From Chloromonas sp. AAM2 (Eukaryota > Chlorophyta > Chlorophyceae > Chlamydomonadales > Chlamydomonadaceae), in NCBI GenBank assembly GCA_004335635.1, contig QAXH01005541.1:42369-106368 (forward strand): a stretch of DNA of 64,000 bases. The letters run 5' to 3'. A model generated the notes under the pieces. The model worked only from the letters and a program-made list of their open reading frames with translations, ran no database searches and was not told where the DNA came from. Both the position numbers and the translations under genes were made by a program. This document shows, piece by piece, positions 36,559 to 50,900 of this stretch (positions within the stretch are counted from its first letter, which is position 1; the number at the start of each line of letters is the position of its first letter).

Positions 36559-36705
36559 CATGGCTTTTCATGGTTCAACCCACGGTACTGCTAGACACAA
36601 TATCTCTCCAAGAATTACGTGCCTGACAATCGGTAAACCAAGAAAGCTCACTGGTAGCAGTACGCAAAGTACGAATGTCATCAATTCTCTCCGAGCAACA
36701 GCAAC
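36559..36705 (+). repeat. Dispersed coding-like repeat (MAFHGS / RHNISPRIT), copy 1
   Basis: CATGGCTTTTCATGGTTCA, CACAATATCTCTCCAAGAAT and CAAGAAAGCTCACTGGTAGC are shared with 57709-57800 (plus) and, for the right half, with 41894-41978 (minus). Translated, copies 1 and 2 share MAFHGS, GTA, RHNISPRIT and LTI, with a start codon at the same place. Confidence 0.8.
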
Positions 36706-37062
36706 ACCATCAACTTACTGTTTTGGTTTGGGCTTGCTGCAACCAAAGAGGGAACAGAATCCGTCTTCAAAGCCATCTGTGATGACCTTGCCGAAGTTAG
36801 CGGGCCGACTGGCTTTGCATGCAACTGCGCAACAGATGCACCCATAAACATTCTTTCGTTAGCCAGAGATCAAGGGTAGTCACAGATACCACTAAGCAAG
36901 ATTCAGCCGAAACACAGTTGCTTGGATATGACGGGGGATACTTACGTCAGGTGATTGTTTTGGCCGGCCTGCCTAAACGAAGATGCTGTAACTAATTGCT
37001 CTTGTTACTTTTATCATTTGTTGTTGTGATCAGTCTCAGACCGATGCTACAGTAAAGCTTAA

Positions 37063-38947
37063 TCACAGGCTACTTAGCTCAAGAGCCCCACCTTGCTTTC
37101 CGCACACTCCCAGGTAGCAGCTCTGCTCATCCAGGCAATCGTCACTGCTGCTGCATGTCGCAAATGAAAACTCCTGGCCCTGAATGTACACGGACCCGAA
37201 CGCCTGCAGACACGGTCGGCGAGTGAGTGAGTCAGTCAGTGTTTTTTATATCTGTAGCGCGCGACACTTCGAATAGAAGATGGTTCAAGCTTCGGATACA
37301 AAATCATCATACTTGCATTGCAAACGACCGACGAAAGTCCGAAGACAAAACCCAGTGTGCACATACCTATGCGGGTGGTTTTTGTGCGTAAAATATGCAG
37401 ACAAAAGGCGATTGATTTCCCTTTGTGTTTCTGAAAACAATGCATAGTTAGGCAGACCACACAGAAACCATAGGCACTGCGTCGCTTCTGTTGTTCTGCC
37501 GATTCTTGCAAGCCCCTCGCCGTCAGACCGACAGCAAACAAACCCATGTGGGTGTGCGCAAGCCCATTGGCAGACAATGGAGCCTTCCTGCCATCGAGTA
37601 GTGCACACACCTTGTCGCGGCCCTTGATTTGAACGATGCGGAGCTTGGCGCCGATGCCAGCCTCGAAAACAGTCGGCGTGCCGGGTGCTGCATGAGCAGT
37701 AGGGCACAAGCTGCGGGGTTGGGGTTGCACTTGTTGGGTGTCCAGCGGAGAACCTTTACCCTTCAGAGATCACCGCACACGGGACACCCCCGCCTCCATT
37801 TAGGAAAAATGACCATTCTCACTCATTGCATGGTGGTTGAGGGTGACTACTCTGAAGTGAGCTGCCAATGGCTGCCAGGAGACTGATGACCCAGACACAG
37901 ATGAAAGGTGGTGGGTCATTACATCAATCTCCTAGTGGCGTGCCGCAGCAGCCACTAGGGTAAACAAGGGGGAAACTCGACAGAAACAAACGGCAAAGCC
38001 AACACAAACAAACACAGCAAGCAAAAAACAAGAACTTCTAGGCAAAGCTAGCACACAGCACTCCGCAAAGCCTACGAAGGGACAGCAGGGAAGCCTGCGT
38101 GAGCCACCACCCGGCACGCAACCAAACAGGGTGGTGAGGGTGTGAAGTTAAGCAGTGCTCGCAGCACAGCGAGCACGCAGATGATTGATGTAACAACAGA
38201 ATGTTGGTACACCCCAAGGTATCACCCTTAAACCACCATGCTGATATTCGTGAGAAACTGCTGCACGTGGTTCGTTCCTCACCACTTATTACAGCTACGC
38301 GAGACTGGGACTGCCACTCAAGCCGCTCTCGTGAAAAGGAGGCAAACAACCTGTATGGAGGTGGCCGAGCAATCGCAGGGTCTAGAGAAAACAATTCCCT
38401 GGGCCAATACCCCCAAAAACACCCACCAGTACCTCGCGAAACACCTATTCCCAGGTCCAACACCCCCTGAACCACCCATTCCCAGGTCCAGCACCCCCGG
38501 AAACCCCCTTTGCCCAGGTCCAGATGCCTCAGTTGAACACCCACCGAGTTTGTCGATAACTTCCTTGATGGGCTTGGCCAAGCTGATTCTTCCCCTGAAG
38601 AGAAGTCGAACACTGGCACCGCTCGGGTCGATGTGCACCTGCGGCAGAGCGATCGTTGATCAGTTGTCAGTGCGATGCCTGGTCAGGGGCCGGTCACACA
38701 ACACGATTCCGCATTTTTACGTCGGGTAATACCTTTGCACAATTTCAAAAAGCGCGAATTGGGATTGCGATCACACTGCAGATGTGCGAACCAGCCAGCC
38801 CACCACACAATCCACCACACAATCCATGGCGACTTTGGATCATCGAGTTGCAGGACACATGCGTCAGGTGTGGGCGATTCTTCAGCCCGCGTTGTCAATG
38901 CTCGTGCTGATTGGGCTTGACAGGACCTTGCTCAACAGGTCTGGCTG

Positions 38948-38983
<36 letters not shown>

Positions 38984-41900
38984 ACACCGAGGGCCCCACG
39001 GGCTGGGTTGGCATCGCCCACCACCTTGCACACTACAACTTGTAGACGCCTCTGAGGCTTAGGCTTTTCCAGCCCGACTCCTACCTCCTTTTCCAGCCCT
39101 ACTCCTACTCCCACCTTTACCCGTGACCTGATGTTAACCCGCATCTCAACCTCAACCCTGACCTGAACACAGCCTGACAGCAATTTGCACAAGACACTGC
39201 TCAGTCAGCCTGGCAGAATTGCACAGAGCAGTCAGTCAGCTGTACCCACATTGATGTCCACGTTCAGTTCAGAGCTCGAGTCAACCAGCTGGGACCTGTG
39301 GGCACATCAGCGAGCAGCACAGCGTGATTTTCAGTTTTCGCCGATCACATCTTGAATTGGTTCGTTAAATCTCCTGGGGGCGCAGAACGCATCCGGCACA
39401 TCGACTTTGCACACACAGCAACTGCGTTAACAACACGCTGCTGCATGCACCTCTGCATACGGCCTTCCTTGTGCACTACTGGTGTAGGTAGCAACAGGAT
39501 GTATCATAGCGCCACTTACAGAAGATTGCCCAATGGTCCAGCGAACGCAGAGATCAAGGTCTTCATGTTTGAGTTGACGTTCACAGCTGAAGCACAAAAG
39601 CAGGCATTTCTTGTAATGCAGGGTCAAGGAGTGTCAGATAAGGCTTTGATATGGCTTGACTTGGCATATGGTGTTGAAAGACACAACGGCATCGACAGGC
39701 TTCCCACAAAGACAAGCCAACAGATCGCCACAGCACCATGAGTCAATACCACTGCATCTTCAAACAGCGTTACACCTGGTGCTGACATCTGGTTTCACAG
39801 CAACAGACTCACACGTCAACATGAATGAGCTTACCTGCGTACACATTGTACTTGTTGTCGTTATAGTGCTCCACATAAAAGAGCATCTTAACGGTCAGGG
39901 ATGATGCAATCTTCTTCAGATCCACAATGAAACCGCCGCCTGGAAACAGCTCCAACTGTAGGACGGAAAGGCAGAGAGAAACGGACGTTGGTTCAATCGG
40001 CCATCAGCACATGAATCTCGGCGGTGGCCAACATCAGAATGATCATAACCTCAACCCAAGGGGGCAGTTCGGCAAGTGCAGCATGAAGAAAAGAGAACAG
40101 CAGCCAGCATAATGGCTGCTAACAGCGCAACGTATGTGCTGGCACTGCAGCTGAGCAACCACCCAATGCATGTAAATGGTATCAAACTCACTGGCTATAT
40201 GATCGCCTAGTCATCAGCCCGTTTAGCCCCCTGATCACTCAGTCCTAACCCGAATTTCTACTGTTAGCTTAACCCTATGCCATAGCCCCAACCCTAGGAT
40301 GTAGCCCTCAGCCCAGGATGTCACCTTCACCCCAGCCCAGGCCGCCATGCCAGCCCGGCGTAGATACCACTGCACAATGGTTTGGCCATGCACTCACAGT
40401 TGGTTTGGCAACGATTTGCAATGCGAATCTGGTAGGGTTGGAGGCCCTTGTGACCATCTGAATATCGCTGGCAAGGGTCAGGCTGCAGACGCTTCTGGAG
40501 CCAGCTTGAAAACCCCATTTCATCTCAGCATACACTGCGCACAGGTACAGCGCGCACTCACAATCAGTTGGTTATCAGCTTCAACCTGCTTCTGCTCAGC
40601 ACGGACGCAAACTGACAAGGGGGGATCAGAAGAACAAAGTGGAAGAAGAGATCAACATCTCCACCCCACTACATACGAACATAAAGCACAAGCCAAGTGT
40701 AGAAACCAGACAATGCTGGAACATAACGGTTGTCAAATCATCACCGTGTTTTGACCTAGAGGCGGAGACCATAGCAATTCCCCCAATGATAAGGCCAAAT
40801 CTGATTGTAACTTTGTGACATGATACAGATCACTGTCATATGTATATTCTAGTATTGCAGTCTGTGCTAGTAGTATACTAGTGTGCAGGTAGTTGTGAAA
40901 CCATAAGCATATTAGCAATAAGTTATCAATCAAGGACGTTATGTTGCCTCACCATTCATAAATACATTTCCCATGATGCTTGTTGGCGGGGGCAGGTAGT
41001 CTACCTTGTCGCTGCCTCTCCACAAGCCAACCGTTGTCTTTGAAATACCAGCACCATCCCCCTGCACCATCGCACGCCAATACATCAGTAAGTAGGCTGA
41101 ACAGTTGATGTGAGCATCAAACGGACAGTTAGTAGGGAGTTGAGGCGCATCTGGAGCCACAGCGTGCATTGGCAAAACTGCATAAAAAAGGGTGGTGCTG
41201 GGGGCCTTACTGCATGCTCAGCGTTGCAAAGACAAGTCGGACAAACCCACTGCCTGGCCTATCTGGTATGAATAGCCCTTGGTATGGCAGTTCGTTGGTG
41301 TTGCTTCGCCTGACAATCCACCCAGGGGGTTTTGGATACCCTTACAAGGAGCCTTGCGGTGACCAGTAGGAATAGAAAAGCCTGACTCCCTGGCATACAT
41401 AGGGAGTTCTGCAAAGGCCACGCACCGATTGCGAGTAGGCAATGCTCTTGAGAGCGATCTTGAGCGTGGGAGGGGTCAAGGGGCCCAAGCCCAGTCCAAT
41501 GGTCACTTCCAGACCCTGTGTGTGAGTCAGGAAGTGTGACAGTGTACGACGAAGAGAAAATCAATTGGAAAAGAATGACAGTGTAAGTAAATCTGGCATC
41601 GGGCAGCTGGCCACTCGAGCTGCACATATTTCACTGCGCCACAAGCATCAAAAAGGCAGGCCTGAGACGTACACCATAATTGCCCCACCATTGCTGACTT
41701 TTAGCCGTGCTAAAAAGACGCCTGCAGAACGACTGCGGTGAATCGCTCGGAAAGGCATAGTCAATCTTGTGCATGCAGAGGAACAGTTGACAGGTCGGTC
41801 CTGCTCAATGATGAATTCTTTTCTCAAGTCCATGATCCTTTCTAGGCTGTAGATGGGAGGGGCCCCACTTCCAACTTGAAACTGTGTTGCTAGTGATGAC

Positions 41901-44900
41901 ATTCGTACTTTGCACCTTGCTACCAGTGAGCTTTCTTGGCTTAAAATTGTTAGGGGCGTAACTCTTGGATACATATTGTTTCAAGCTGCAGCACCGTGAG
42001 TTAACCCATGACATGCCATCTAATGATGACGGTCCTTTCCAACCCACTCTGGCCCAGAATAGCGCACCTGGAAACCCAGATAGAAATCGAGCGAGCAAGG
42101 GTCAATGGCGGCGCAAATACCATAGTCCTTGCCGTCCTTTTTGGCACTCTTGGCCTTGTCCGACCTTATGCCACCCAGGCTGGTCACAAAATCCACTGCA
42201 AGCACAACGGGACAATCACGACACCAAGGCACGAGTGTGCGTGTGTGCATATATATATATATTGTGTGGTTTGTGCAAAACAGGTTCATACAGTGGCGTC
42301 GACATCCATGGCGCTGTGACACTCCCCTGGCACTTCAACACTGACTGTTGAATGACCTTGTGTGTGGTTTGTGTGCGGCGTGCTGGCCCAGACACCACAT
42401 ACAAGCCAAGTGTCAGCTTTTCCTGTGGCAAAACCGAGCCGCCATAAGATGGAAGCTTGTCCTAGTCACCTAGACACGTGTGAAGCAAATTCAAACAGAC
42501 AAGGGACCTGCAGCGATTGTACAAAGTCAGGGGTGTCCTGAATACAAGCGGCAAGAGTGGGGCAGGTGAAGCCAAGACATATAACCCTGCGCATCATTGA
42601 ACTTTGTACGGGTTGGGCACGCATGTATCTCTTACTTATAATGGCTCACCTGCTGCAGTGGAGATGGCTCCCACGACGTATGAGTTTTCCTCCAGGGGGC
42701 TTATGTTGGCGCAGGCACCCGCAGACAAGGTATCGGTGAAGTCGAGGAACTCCTGAGACCTGATGGTGCTGCCCTGCAATATGATTGCAATCATGAAGTA
42801 AATATCTACAGTCGACTGCTTGACTGATTAATCCATGACAATAACTGCAATGCAATGCAGGCATGCATGAGAGCCTGCTAGGCAGAAGATAATTTGGCAT
42901 TCCTTGCATGTACAAGCATCCAGGTCAAGGTCACACATCTTGGGCAGTACACGTAGTAGAGCGCATGAGTTTAGCCATTGATAGGTCAGAATCTAGGCTT
43001 TCACACGCGCACAATCATGTATACTGAAAAGCTGTAAAACCGAGGCACACGTTTGTATCAGGGGAAAACTGTAAGAAAGGAGGCAAACTAAACAAGAGCT
43101 GATATTATTGTCGATTCGTGGATGTCCGTTTGCTACGGATTTGCCGTGAGAGAATTTCATTGTCAGGTGAGAACTCCGTGCTGCATGCATGAGCATTCGC
43201 ACGATGGTGTACAGGAGGGCAGATTCATAATTGACAGGCTGCTAGGCCCCCACACTTGTGGCAGCGCATGCAAATGTAAGGAAGCTCAGGAACCCTAAAT
43301 GCTGGACGTCTGGACATGATCCATGGCAAACACAGAGCATGAGGTCACAGTGCAGATGGTCATGTCAGAACTTAAGTCGTAAAAAACCTATGAGGAATGC
43401 AACAAGACCTGTTAGCACATAGGACCAGTCGCAACGGATTTGCTATGAAAGGTCCCAGGAGGCGAATCCTACCTTGAAGATGGGCAAGAACGAGCCAGGG
43501 CATCCAACTCTTGAAGCAAATGGTGTCCCTGCAACCTTTCCTTCAAAGTATTGCGCCTGGAACAGCAGCAGGTTTAGGGGCAGGGTCAGGTGCCATGTAC
43601 TCAATGCAGCTGTGGCTGTGAATCTTGCAGGGCAACAAAATGCCACTTCTGGTACAATTCTTATGTCCAGCACTGAATTCGTTTTATGGCGGCATGGCTA
43701 GAGAGCCAAACGGTCATTTTTTATTTGAACTCGTGCTAGAGAACAGAAAGAGAACAGAAAGAGCTTGTTCTAACGCAGCCTAAGCCAACCTTATTTCACA
43801 GGCTTGGCTTTAGCAGTAGCCTCCATGTGCTGGCACCGTCATGTCATGAGCTTTGCAGGACAGCCGCTCATGTGACTTGTGTTTCCCATGTGGCTAGAAA
43901 CGCACTCATGTGACCAAGTAACGGCCTCACCAGAGTTGCCTGGTCCAGGATATCCAGCACGCCGTCATCAGCAGGGTTGGGCCATGGCAACTTGGGCAGG
44001 CTGAAGAGGCACGTGGAAGGACAGGGGAGAGAGGCACACGTGACAAACCGTTTGTTTGTGACACGTGGGTCACATGTGCAGTGCTGCCGTTCAGCTGCGC
44101 AAGTCTGAAGAGCAATGGGAAGCAGATGCAAGCAAACGGCTGCATTGCTGATAGATAGATCATTGCTGATAGATAGATTGCATGGACATGTATGTTCCAA
44201 TGGTATAGTTTGGCTGCTACTGAGCAGGTGTCTGTGGGAAAGGAAAAGTGACGCATACAATCTAATGTCGTTTATTGTTCTCCACCATGCACAAAACAGT
44301 ATACCATATCGTCAGTATTATCACCATTACGATTGTTGTTGATAGAAATCCTGAAGAAATCCGAACGGCAACAACTATAATCACCAAGTGCCAAACACTT
44401 GCTAAGGACTGATTTTGTCGACACAGCGTGAATTGGAGTGCGTGGAAGGACCATAAGGGTTTGATCCAGCTGTGGGTCAATAAATAAATTGGGGGCCGCA
44501 CAGGAAAAATATCATAATCATACAAGGAAAAATATCAAGGGATGGTGAAACTCAAAGGGCCCACTCAATTCCTGTTTGCTTGTGTACCCTCCCTTCTTGC
44601 GTGTTTTGAACTTGTGGCTGTCCTTGATGAAAACCTTCCAGCAAATGAACAGATGCTGAAGCAACAGATTACTCCACGAATAGCAAGCACTTGCTGGCGG
44701 AAAGGCGCAATGTGAATGCAAGAACCAGGGAATCATTAGGGGGACTTGGCACACAAAAAGCACACTCCCTTGCCGTCCAAACCTCCAGTCGTAAATGAGG
44801 GTGCCTTGACGGTTGGAAGCAGCTCTCAGTTATGCATGTGATGGAGGCAGGACAGGGGAACTGCAGGGAGCGCGCTTGCTTGACAGTCGGAAACCGGGGC

Positions 44901-47900
44901 AGCTATGCCAAGCACTTGCTGACGAAAAGGCCCTTTTGAGTCGAATGTTTGGGGGTGGCAAGGGTTTTAGGAAAACTAAACAGAGCCATGGTGGCAATCA
45001 GAACACACACTCACTTGACGGTTGGAAACCTGGGCAGGTTTGCCGCCGGGAGTCGGCTTGTCAGGCAACTCAGGTTGGGGATGTCCGGACACCCCGAATA
45101 ACCTGCAGCGGAAAGGAAAGGAGAACACAGCACAGTGTTCATAGGCTGTTCCGGCAAGGGTGTGCACATCTGGTCGTAGACACAGTCAGGTGCAGCACTT
45201 ACTGTAACAGCACCAAGGCTGTCAAGGGTGAATTTCAAATCAACGGATAATCCAACAATCAACCTTCGGGTTGGCGCTTTTTAGAAGGCAGTTGCATCAT
45301 TCAAAGAACCCTTCAAAACATAGCCATGACGGCATGTTGCTGGTCAGGATGGCGAGAAAAATGAGAAAAACTGAAAATAGTTTTTTCTGGGTGGGGAAAA
45401 CAGGCACTGGTGGGCCTGCAAGCCACAGGGTCCAACCACCAAGAGGAGTCTCCAACGACCAACTGACTAACCACCAGCTAACAAACCACCAGCCTGCTTG
45501 TAACAAACTCACAATCAGCCCGCTGCATGCGAGTATAGAAGCAGAAGAGCTTGTCCGCAACTGGTGATGACGCAGTGCTTGTCTTCAGCACACCTCCACT
45601 GCAGGCAAGGACATGCATGCACAAGACATGTATCTGCCAGAACTTGTTCCATCTCTAGAGCAAATGCTTGATGGTCAGAGAAGCCTGTTCCACCTTTTAT
45701 TCCCAGCTTGCTTTATTGATTATCAACTGATTTGAATTAATATTAACTAGTTCAAACTCAACAAAACTGATCGATTTGAGGATGCATCATAAAAGCATGG
45801 CACGTCACTCATGGGCCAAAGGAAGAACGTGGTCATGAGCACAGGGCAGCTTGGGGGAAAGCCTTTGGTCTTCGTAGAAGTTGATACCAACCAAATGAGC
45901 AACATAATTGCATGTTACAGTTCATGATCGCAATGCCTTATTGAACAAAGGATTCCGGGCTCAGACTATTGGCAAGCGCCATAAGCAGTGCTTTAGCAAT
46001 TACATTACAATTCTTTACTTGGCATTTGGATCGTTTTTCCCTTACATCAGCCCCTGAGACCTCACATGCACTTACAAACTCAAGTACAGTGGGCTTGTTA
46101 CACTCCATAACACCAACTCCATAACACTTCTGCACTCGCACCACCTTGCATACCCATACCCATACATACCCACACATGCACATACATACACATAACACGC
46201 ACCTGTTGAAGCTGTTGCATGTGCAGTCGGAAGTGCACTTTGCGCCAATCTCTGCAAGGCGTGCGCAACATAAACACGGCGGTGGGCTCTCTGGATCTCT
46301 CTTACGCATCTCCTATCCTGATGCATTATGTGCAAAATGCAACGCTTGACAGAAGCACACATGCAGGCCAAGGGGGATGAATGATGAATGGTAAGTGATA
46401 GACGTGCGAGCAAGTACCAGAGCTGTGGAGGATAGGCAACTCTCCCATCATGCGCAAGCGTTGTTAAAATTAGGTTAGATTGCCCCTCTCCTTGCTGAAA
46501 GATCACATCCGTTTGTTCCGTGCTCAGAATACTATTAGTCAGAATAGTCAGAATTATAGTCGAAACAGTCAGAACAGTCAGGAGGGTATCAACTTCGTCT
46601 CTTGCATGGCTTGCTGGCGTGTGCGCTGGTGCCTCTAGACCTTTAATGAGCGCCCCATGTGACTGTACTGCTTTTATTGCGCTCCAAACTAGTTACCATA
46701 CTGGATAACACCCCTTTGATAACTTTGTGCTCCAAACTAGTTTGCAAACGCGAAAACCGCAGTTTTGTAACTTTGCGAACTTGACAAGTTTGCGAAGTGG
46801 GCCAAACATAACGACAAGTCATTGACCCCTGCATCTAATACTAAAGCACTTGCCAAGCAGGCCCTCTTCCCTTCAATATACAATGCCCAATGTATAGTGT
46901 ACACGCACCTGGGATGGATAGGGTAGGCTCCAGGGTGGAAATGTTGGTTGTTAGGGGACCGTCAACGCCCACCAGAGCCCTGAAACCCTCGATATCCGGG
47001 CAGGTGCCTGCAGCACAAAGGTGCACACATGTAGGTGAGTGTACTGCTGCTTTTGTTTGCTTTTTGCTTATGTTTTGCTTACTGCTTATTGCTCATCATA
47101 GTAGCTTATGCTTAATATTCAACTCAGCTATATGTTGTGCTGGAGCTGGCATGTTTGCATCGCTATGCGTCACGGCAAGCCCTGATGTGTTGGTTGACAC
47201 CGGAGTGCCCTGACGACCTTGTTTGCGAATGCGCGTGATGCGTCATCTTGTGCTCAGTGTGCTCATATTGTGCTAAGCCCTAGTCTCGTGACTAGTGTTG
47301 AGCGGGTCGGGGCTTCACAGGCCAGAGAGCTTGGCAGTTCTTCGCAGCACGTCGTTGTGGACCATGCATCAACAAAGAGTGTATCTTGATTTGTTTGAGC
47401 GGAACATGATAACGGTGCTTTTTTTATGACATTGACCAGAGTCGTGAAATCTGTCAGGGAAAGACTGCGCCTGGCATTCATTGTGGAGTGCATGCCACTG
47501 GTTTTCATCAAGATTTTTGGGGTCAGAATATCTTCATATTTTTGATGCCCCAGATGAGGCAGAGAGAGGAATGGAGGGTGTCTGGAGTTTTTTTTTAATA
47601 CGGTGCCTTTTTGCAATCTGCCGGAGGTGGAGAGGACGTTGCCCATTTAAGTACATTTCAGAGCCGACAGGTAGAGGCATGCCCAGTATGCCATGGCGCA
47701 ATCGGTCTGACCTAGATTGCACTGTTGTAGATTGCTCGTGTTCTACAGTGCCACCTAACTCTGGCTCAAGGTCAGATGTAGTATAGATTACACTATTAAG
47801 AAACCCTGGTTACAGGCCAGATGTCACAACACCAGGCCAAGTGTAACTCCAACGTATGTCTGCATCGTTGACACTCACATACGGTGGGTTTCTGCTTGAT

Positions 47901-50900
47901 GTAGTAGCACTCTCCCACCCCCGACGTGAAGGCAGGGAAGGTAGCCGTTCTCCTGAGCGCACCAGAGCGTGTCACGGCTCCGGTCACAGAGCTGAAAGCC
48001 CTGCAAGAATAATCAGCAAAAAGCCACTTGTTGGGAAGAGAAGCACCAATAAGATAATGCTGACGTGTAAGGCGTATTCAAAGGGCGCAATCCGTTACAG
48101 GAGGTGACGGGCAAGCATGCTGCTTGTGATAGGGTTAGGGTTGAGGTGTCGCATATCATCCACGTGACTCAGTGTGACGCTCTTTTAAACTGATAATCGT
48201 GGTCAAATTTTGAGACTGAGAATTTCTACGAAGCTGATTCCGAAATCCGCTGAACACGGTGATTGCCAGTATGGGTTAATTGGCTCATGGTGTGACACTG
48301 GCCGTATGGAGTTTTGGAACTATGTGAGATGATGACCGATGATAGATGCTGATGCACATCTAATGCACCGTACTGTGCTTACAATGTGAGATGTAAAATC
48401 GCTTCCTGCGCCCCGGCAAGGCACAGGAAAAACATATGCCTGGATAATCAAAATCTGATATCAATATAACGTGCTGAGGAACGCGCCGTTGGTGTACAAT
48501 CATTCCGAACCGACATTCTTTCCCAGTGCAAACGTGCAACTCAGATGCACTGACAGGGGGATGTTGATTTTGTTGACCTGGGCCGCCGCCTCAAGACCCC
48601 CTGCCCTCCCGCCCGCGCTAATCCATCAACAGCCTACGTTCACTCACATGCACTCGCAGTCGCCCATGCACTCAGCCGCCAGTGAGTCGGTGTCGTTGAA
48701 TGCGCTGATCCGCAGGAGGTCATCATTAATATCCTTGGTGGTGCGCGCCCCGACCCCGTCATACCCGGGAATCACCCTGCAAGCTGCGCAGGCAACGGAA
48801 CACCAGGGAGTAAGCAAAGGTGGGCCCAAGCACGGTTGTCATCAAAGATGGCTTGATGTAACGAATTCATAGATTAAAAAGAGATAAGAAAAAAAAATAA
48901 GAAATCGCGCACCCGGGCTCAACACCCCGCAGACCCCTGGGGACGCACAATTCGCAAGCTGCGCAGGCAAGGGGACGCCAGAGAGTCATCGCAGGTGCAG
49001 CAAGCTACCAAGCACCAGCAACCCGCAACCACGCTCATCACAAGGGTGGCAATGTTTGATGATGTCTGGTATCAAGAAATCGATAAAACTTAAGTGAAAA
49101 GAATAGAAAATAAATAAAAAGAACGTCCGGGCCTTGACACGGCACCTCGGCACTACCAAGACGCACATGGCGCATGGCGCAGATTGCACAGGGCGCACAG
49201 GGCACACGGATGGCAACGGAGGAGCATGCACTAAACCTCAGTGTCGCTTGCTTCAGCTGTTTGCATCAGCTGTCTGCATCAGCAAGGTTTGACAGGCGTT
49301 GACCCGCTGTTTAGCCGGGAGCATGAGGGCGCACACATGACAGGCCGCTGCCGCCGCACGTCTGCGCTGACTTGCCTGTCTCGGTATCGATGCTGAACCT
49401 GCAAAACAAAGAGGAATAAGCGAGAGTGAGCAGAATGAGGGGCAATGAGAACTGGACTGCGAAGGCTTGGGTAGGCCTCCTCTCTTCTTTTGTTCGTTTC
49501 TCTCTACACCCAACCCACCTCTGGGAAAACGATGTTCTGTTTTCGAATTCGGCACCTGCAGGCGCACACACACACACACAGGAATGTCAGGTCTGACTCA
49601 CTTGGCACGTCATGTCTTTCCATAACGCAGCCAGCAAGTTTTTAAGTACACGGCTAAGTTTTAGTTTTTACCAAAGTAGCAGTCTGTTAGTCAACTATCA
49701 GTCAAACTAGCGGTCAACAGATAGTGGCCAGACCTTAACCCCGGACATCTGACTGGCATGGGTGCCATGTCGTAACATAAGCATAACACACCCTGGAACA
49801 AGCAATCACAGTGACTTTGCCTATCTGTTATTAGGATAACAGTGTACAAGCTGACATGAGCCAGCAGTACTGCCTGGGCACGAGGTCGTACATGCATCTG
49901 ACAAATAATTGCGAACTATTAGTAACCGATTGATCCTCGTGCCTGCTGAAACAATATGGCCGATTTCCATAAGTTTTCTAGCATTTACTGGACACGATAC
50001 TGCAAGTGTTCAGTAGAACGGGCCAACCACTGAAACTTCAGGTATTGCTAGTCTGAGCATGGGTACACCCATGCGTACACCCATGCATGCATCCATGCAT
50101 ACACCCATGTATGCGTAGGGCTCACAAGTAGCCATGAAAACCAAGCCATCCGGCGCGTACTCGTCAGCAATCAGGCACTCCGTCCTGTTCATGTAAGGCG
50201 AAATCTCGTACCTGCGCACCACAAGCAACTTTTCAGTGCCAATAACAGCTTTTCAGTGCTATTTTCCTTCCCCTCTTGCCTCTGCTGAGCAGTCCTCTAC
50301 GGACTAAACAACCACAAGCAGCTTTTTAGTGCCAATAAAGGCATCATGGGATTTCAAACCTGATAGACGTTTCCCTGTTCGCTCCCCGCTTCCATGGCCT
50401 GCAACACCAGCAGTGTCTGTTGTCACCAAACAGTGCGTCTGAGAGGTGTATGGCACCCTTACTGAAACGTTCAATTTGCGCTCTGTCTGTGTTCTCACTT
50501 TGACTTTCCTTTTCTGTTTTTGCTTGTCACCATCTGCTGGCAGTAGCTGGCGGTAGCATCAGCGATAGCTGGCAGCAGCTGGCAGTAGCATTGCTGCTAC
50601 AGCCAACCTATGTCTCTGACTATTTCGTGTAATCTGCCCTGAGGTTCCAGGCCATCCCTCTTCAGACCTTGGCACGGTGCGGCATGGTCATTGAGACTCG
50701 CTTTGCATCTGCATAGTCACGGCCTGGTAACCCGACCTCGGTGGCTAATCCTAGCCTAAAACTAAACTAAACCTCACCTGACCCCTCATCTGCCATGCCA
50801 TGATGGGTCACTCTGTTACGCCTACCCTACCCTACCCTGCCCTATCCCCACCTAATCTGCCTCACACTCTGACCTGCCATCGTCCATTTTGTGGATCACA

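Noticed and set aside
39238..39250. Stop codon after GTGGGTACAGCTGAC as the end of the secreted-protein gene
   Set aside because: A donor (GTGGGT) just before it joins in phase 0 to an exon at 38638 whose sequence continues the same strand pattern, and further in-phase exons follow down to 37063.
45271..45567. 98-codon plus-strand frame with repeated NDQLTNHQLTNHQ
   Set aside because: Low-complexity repeat in an intron of the opposite-strand gene; no supporting signal.
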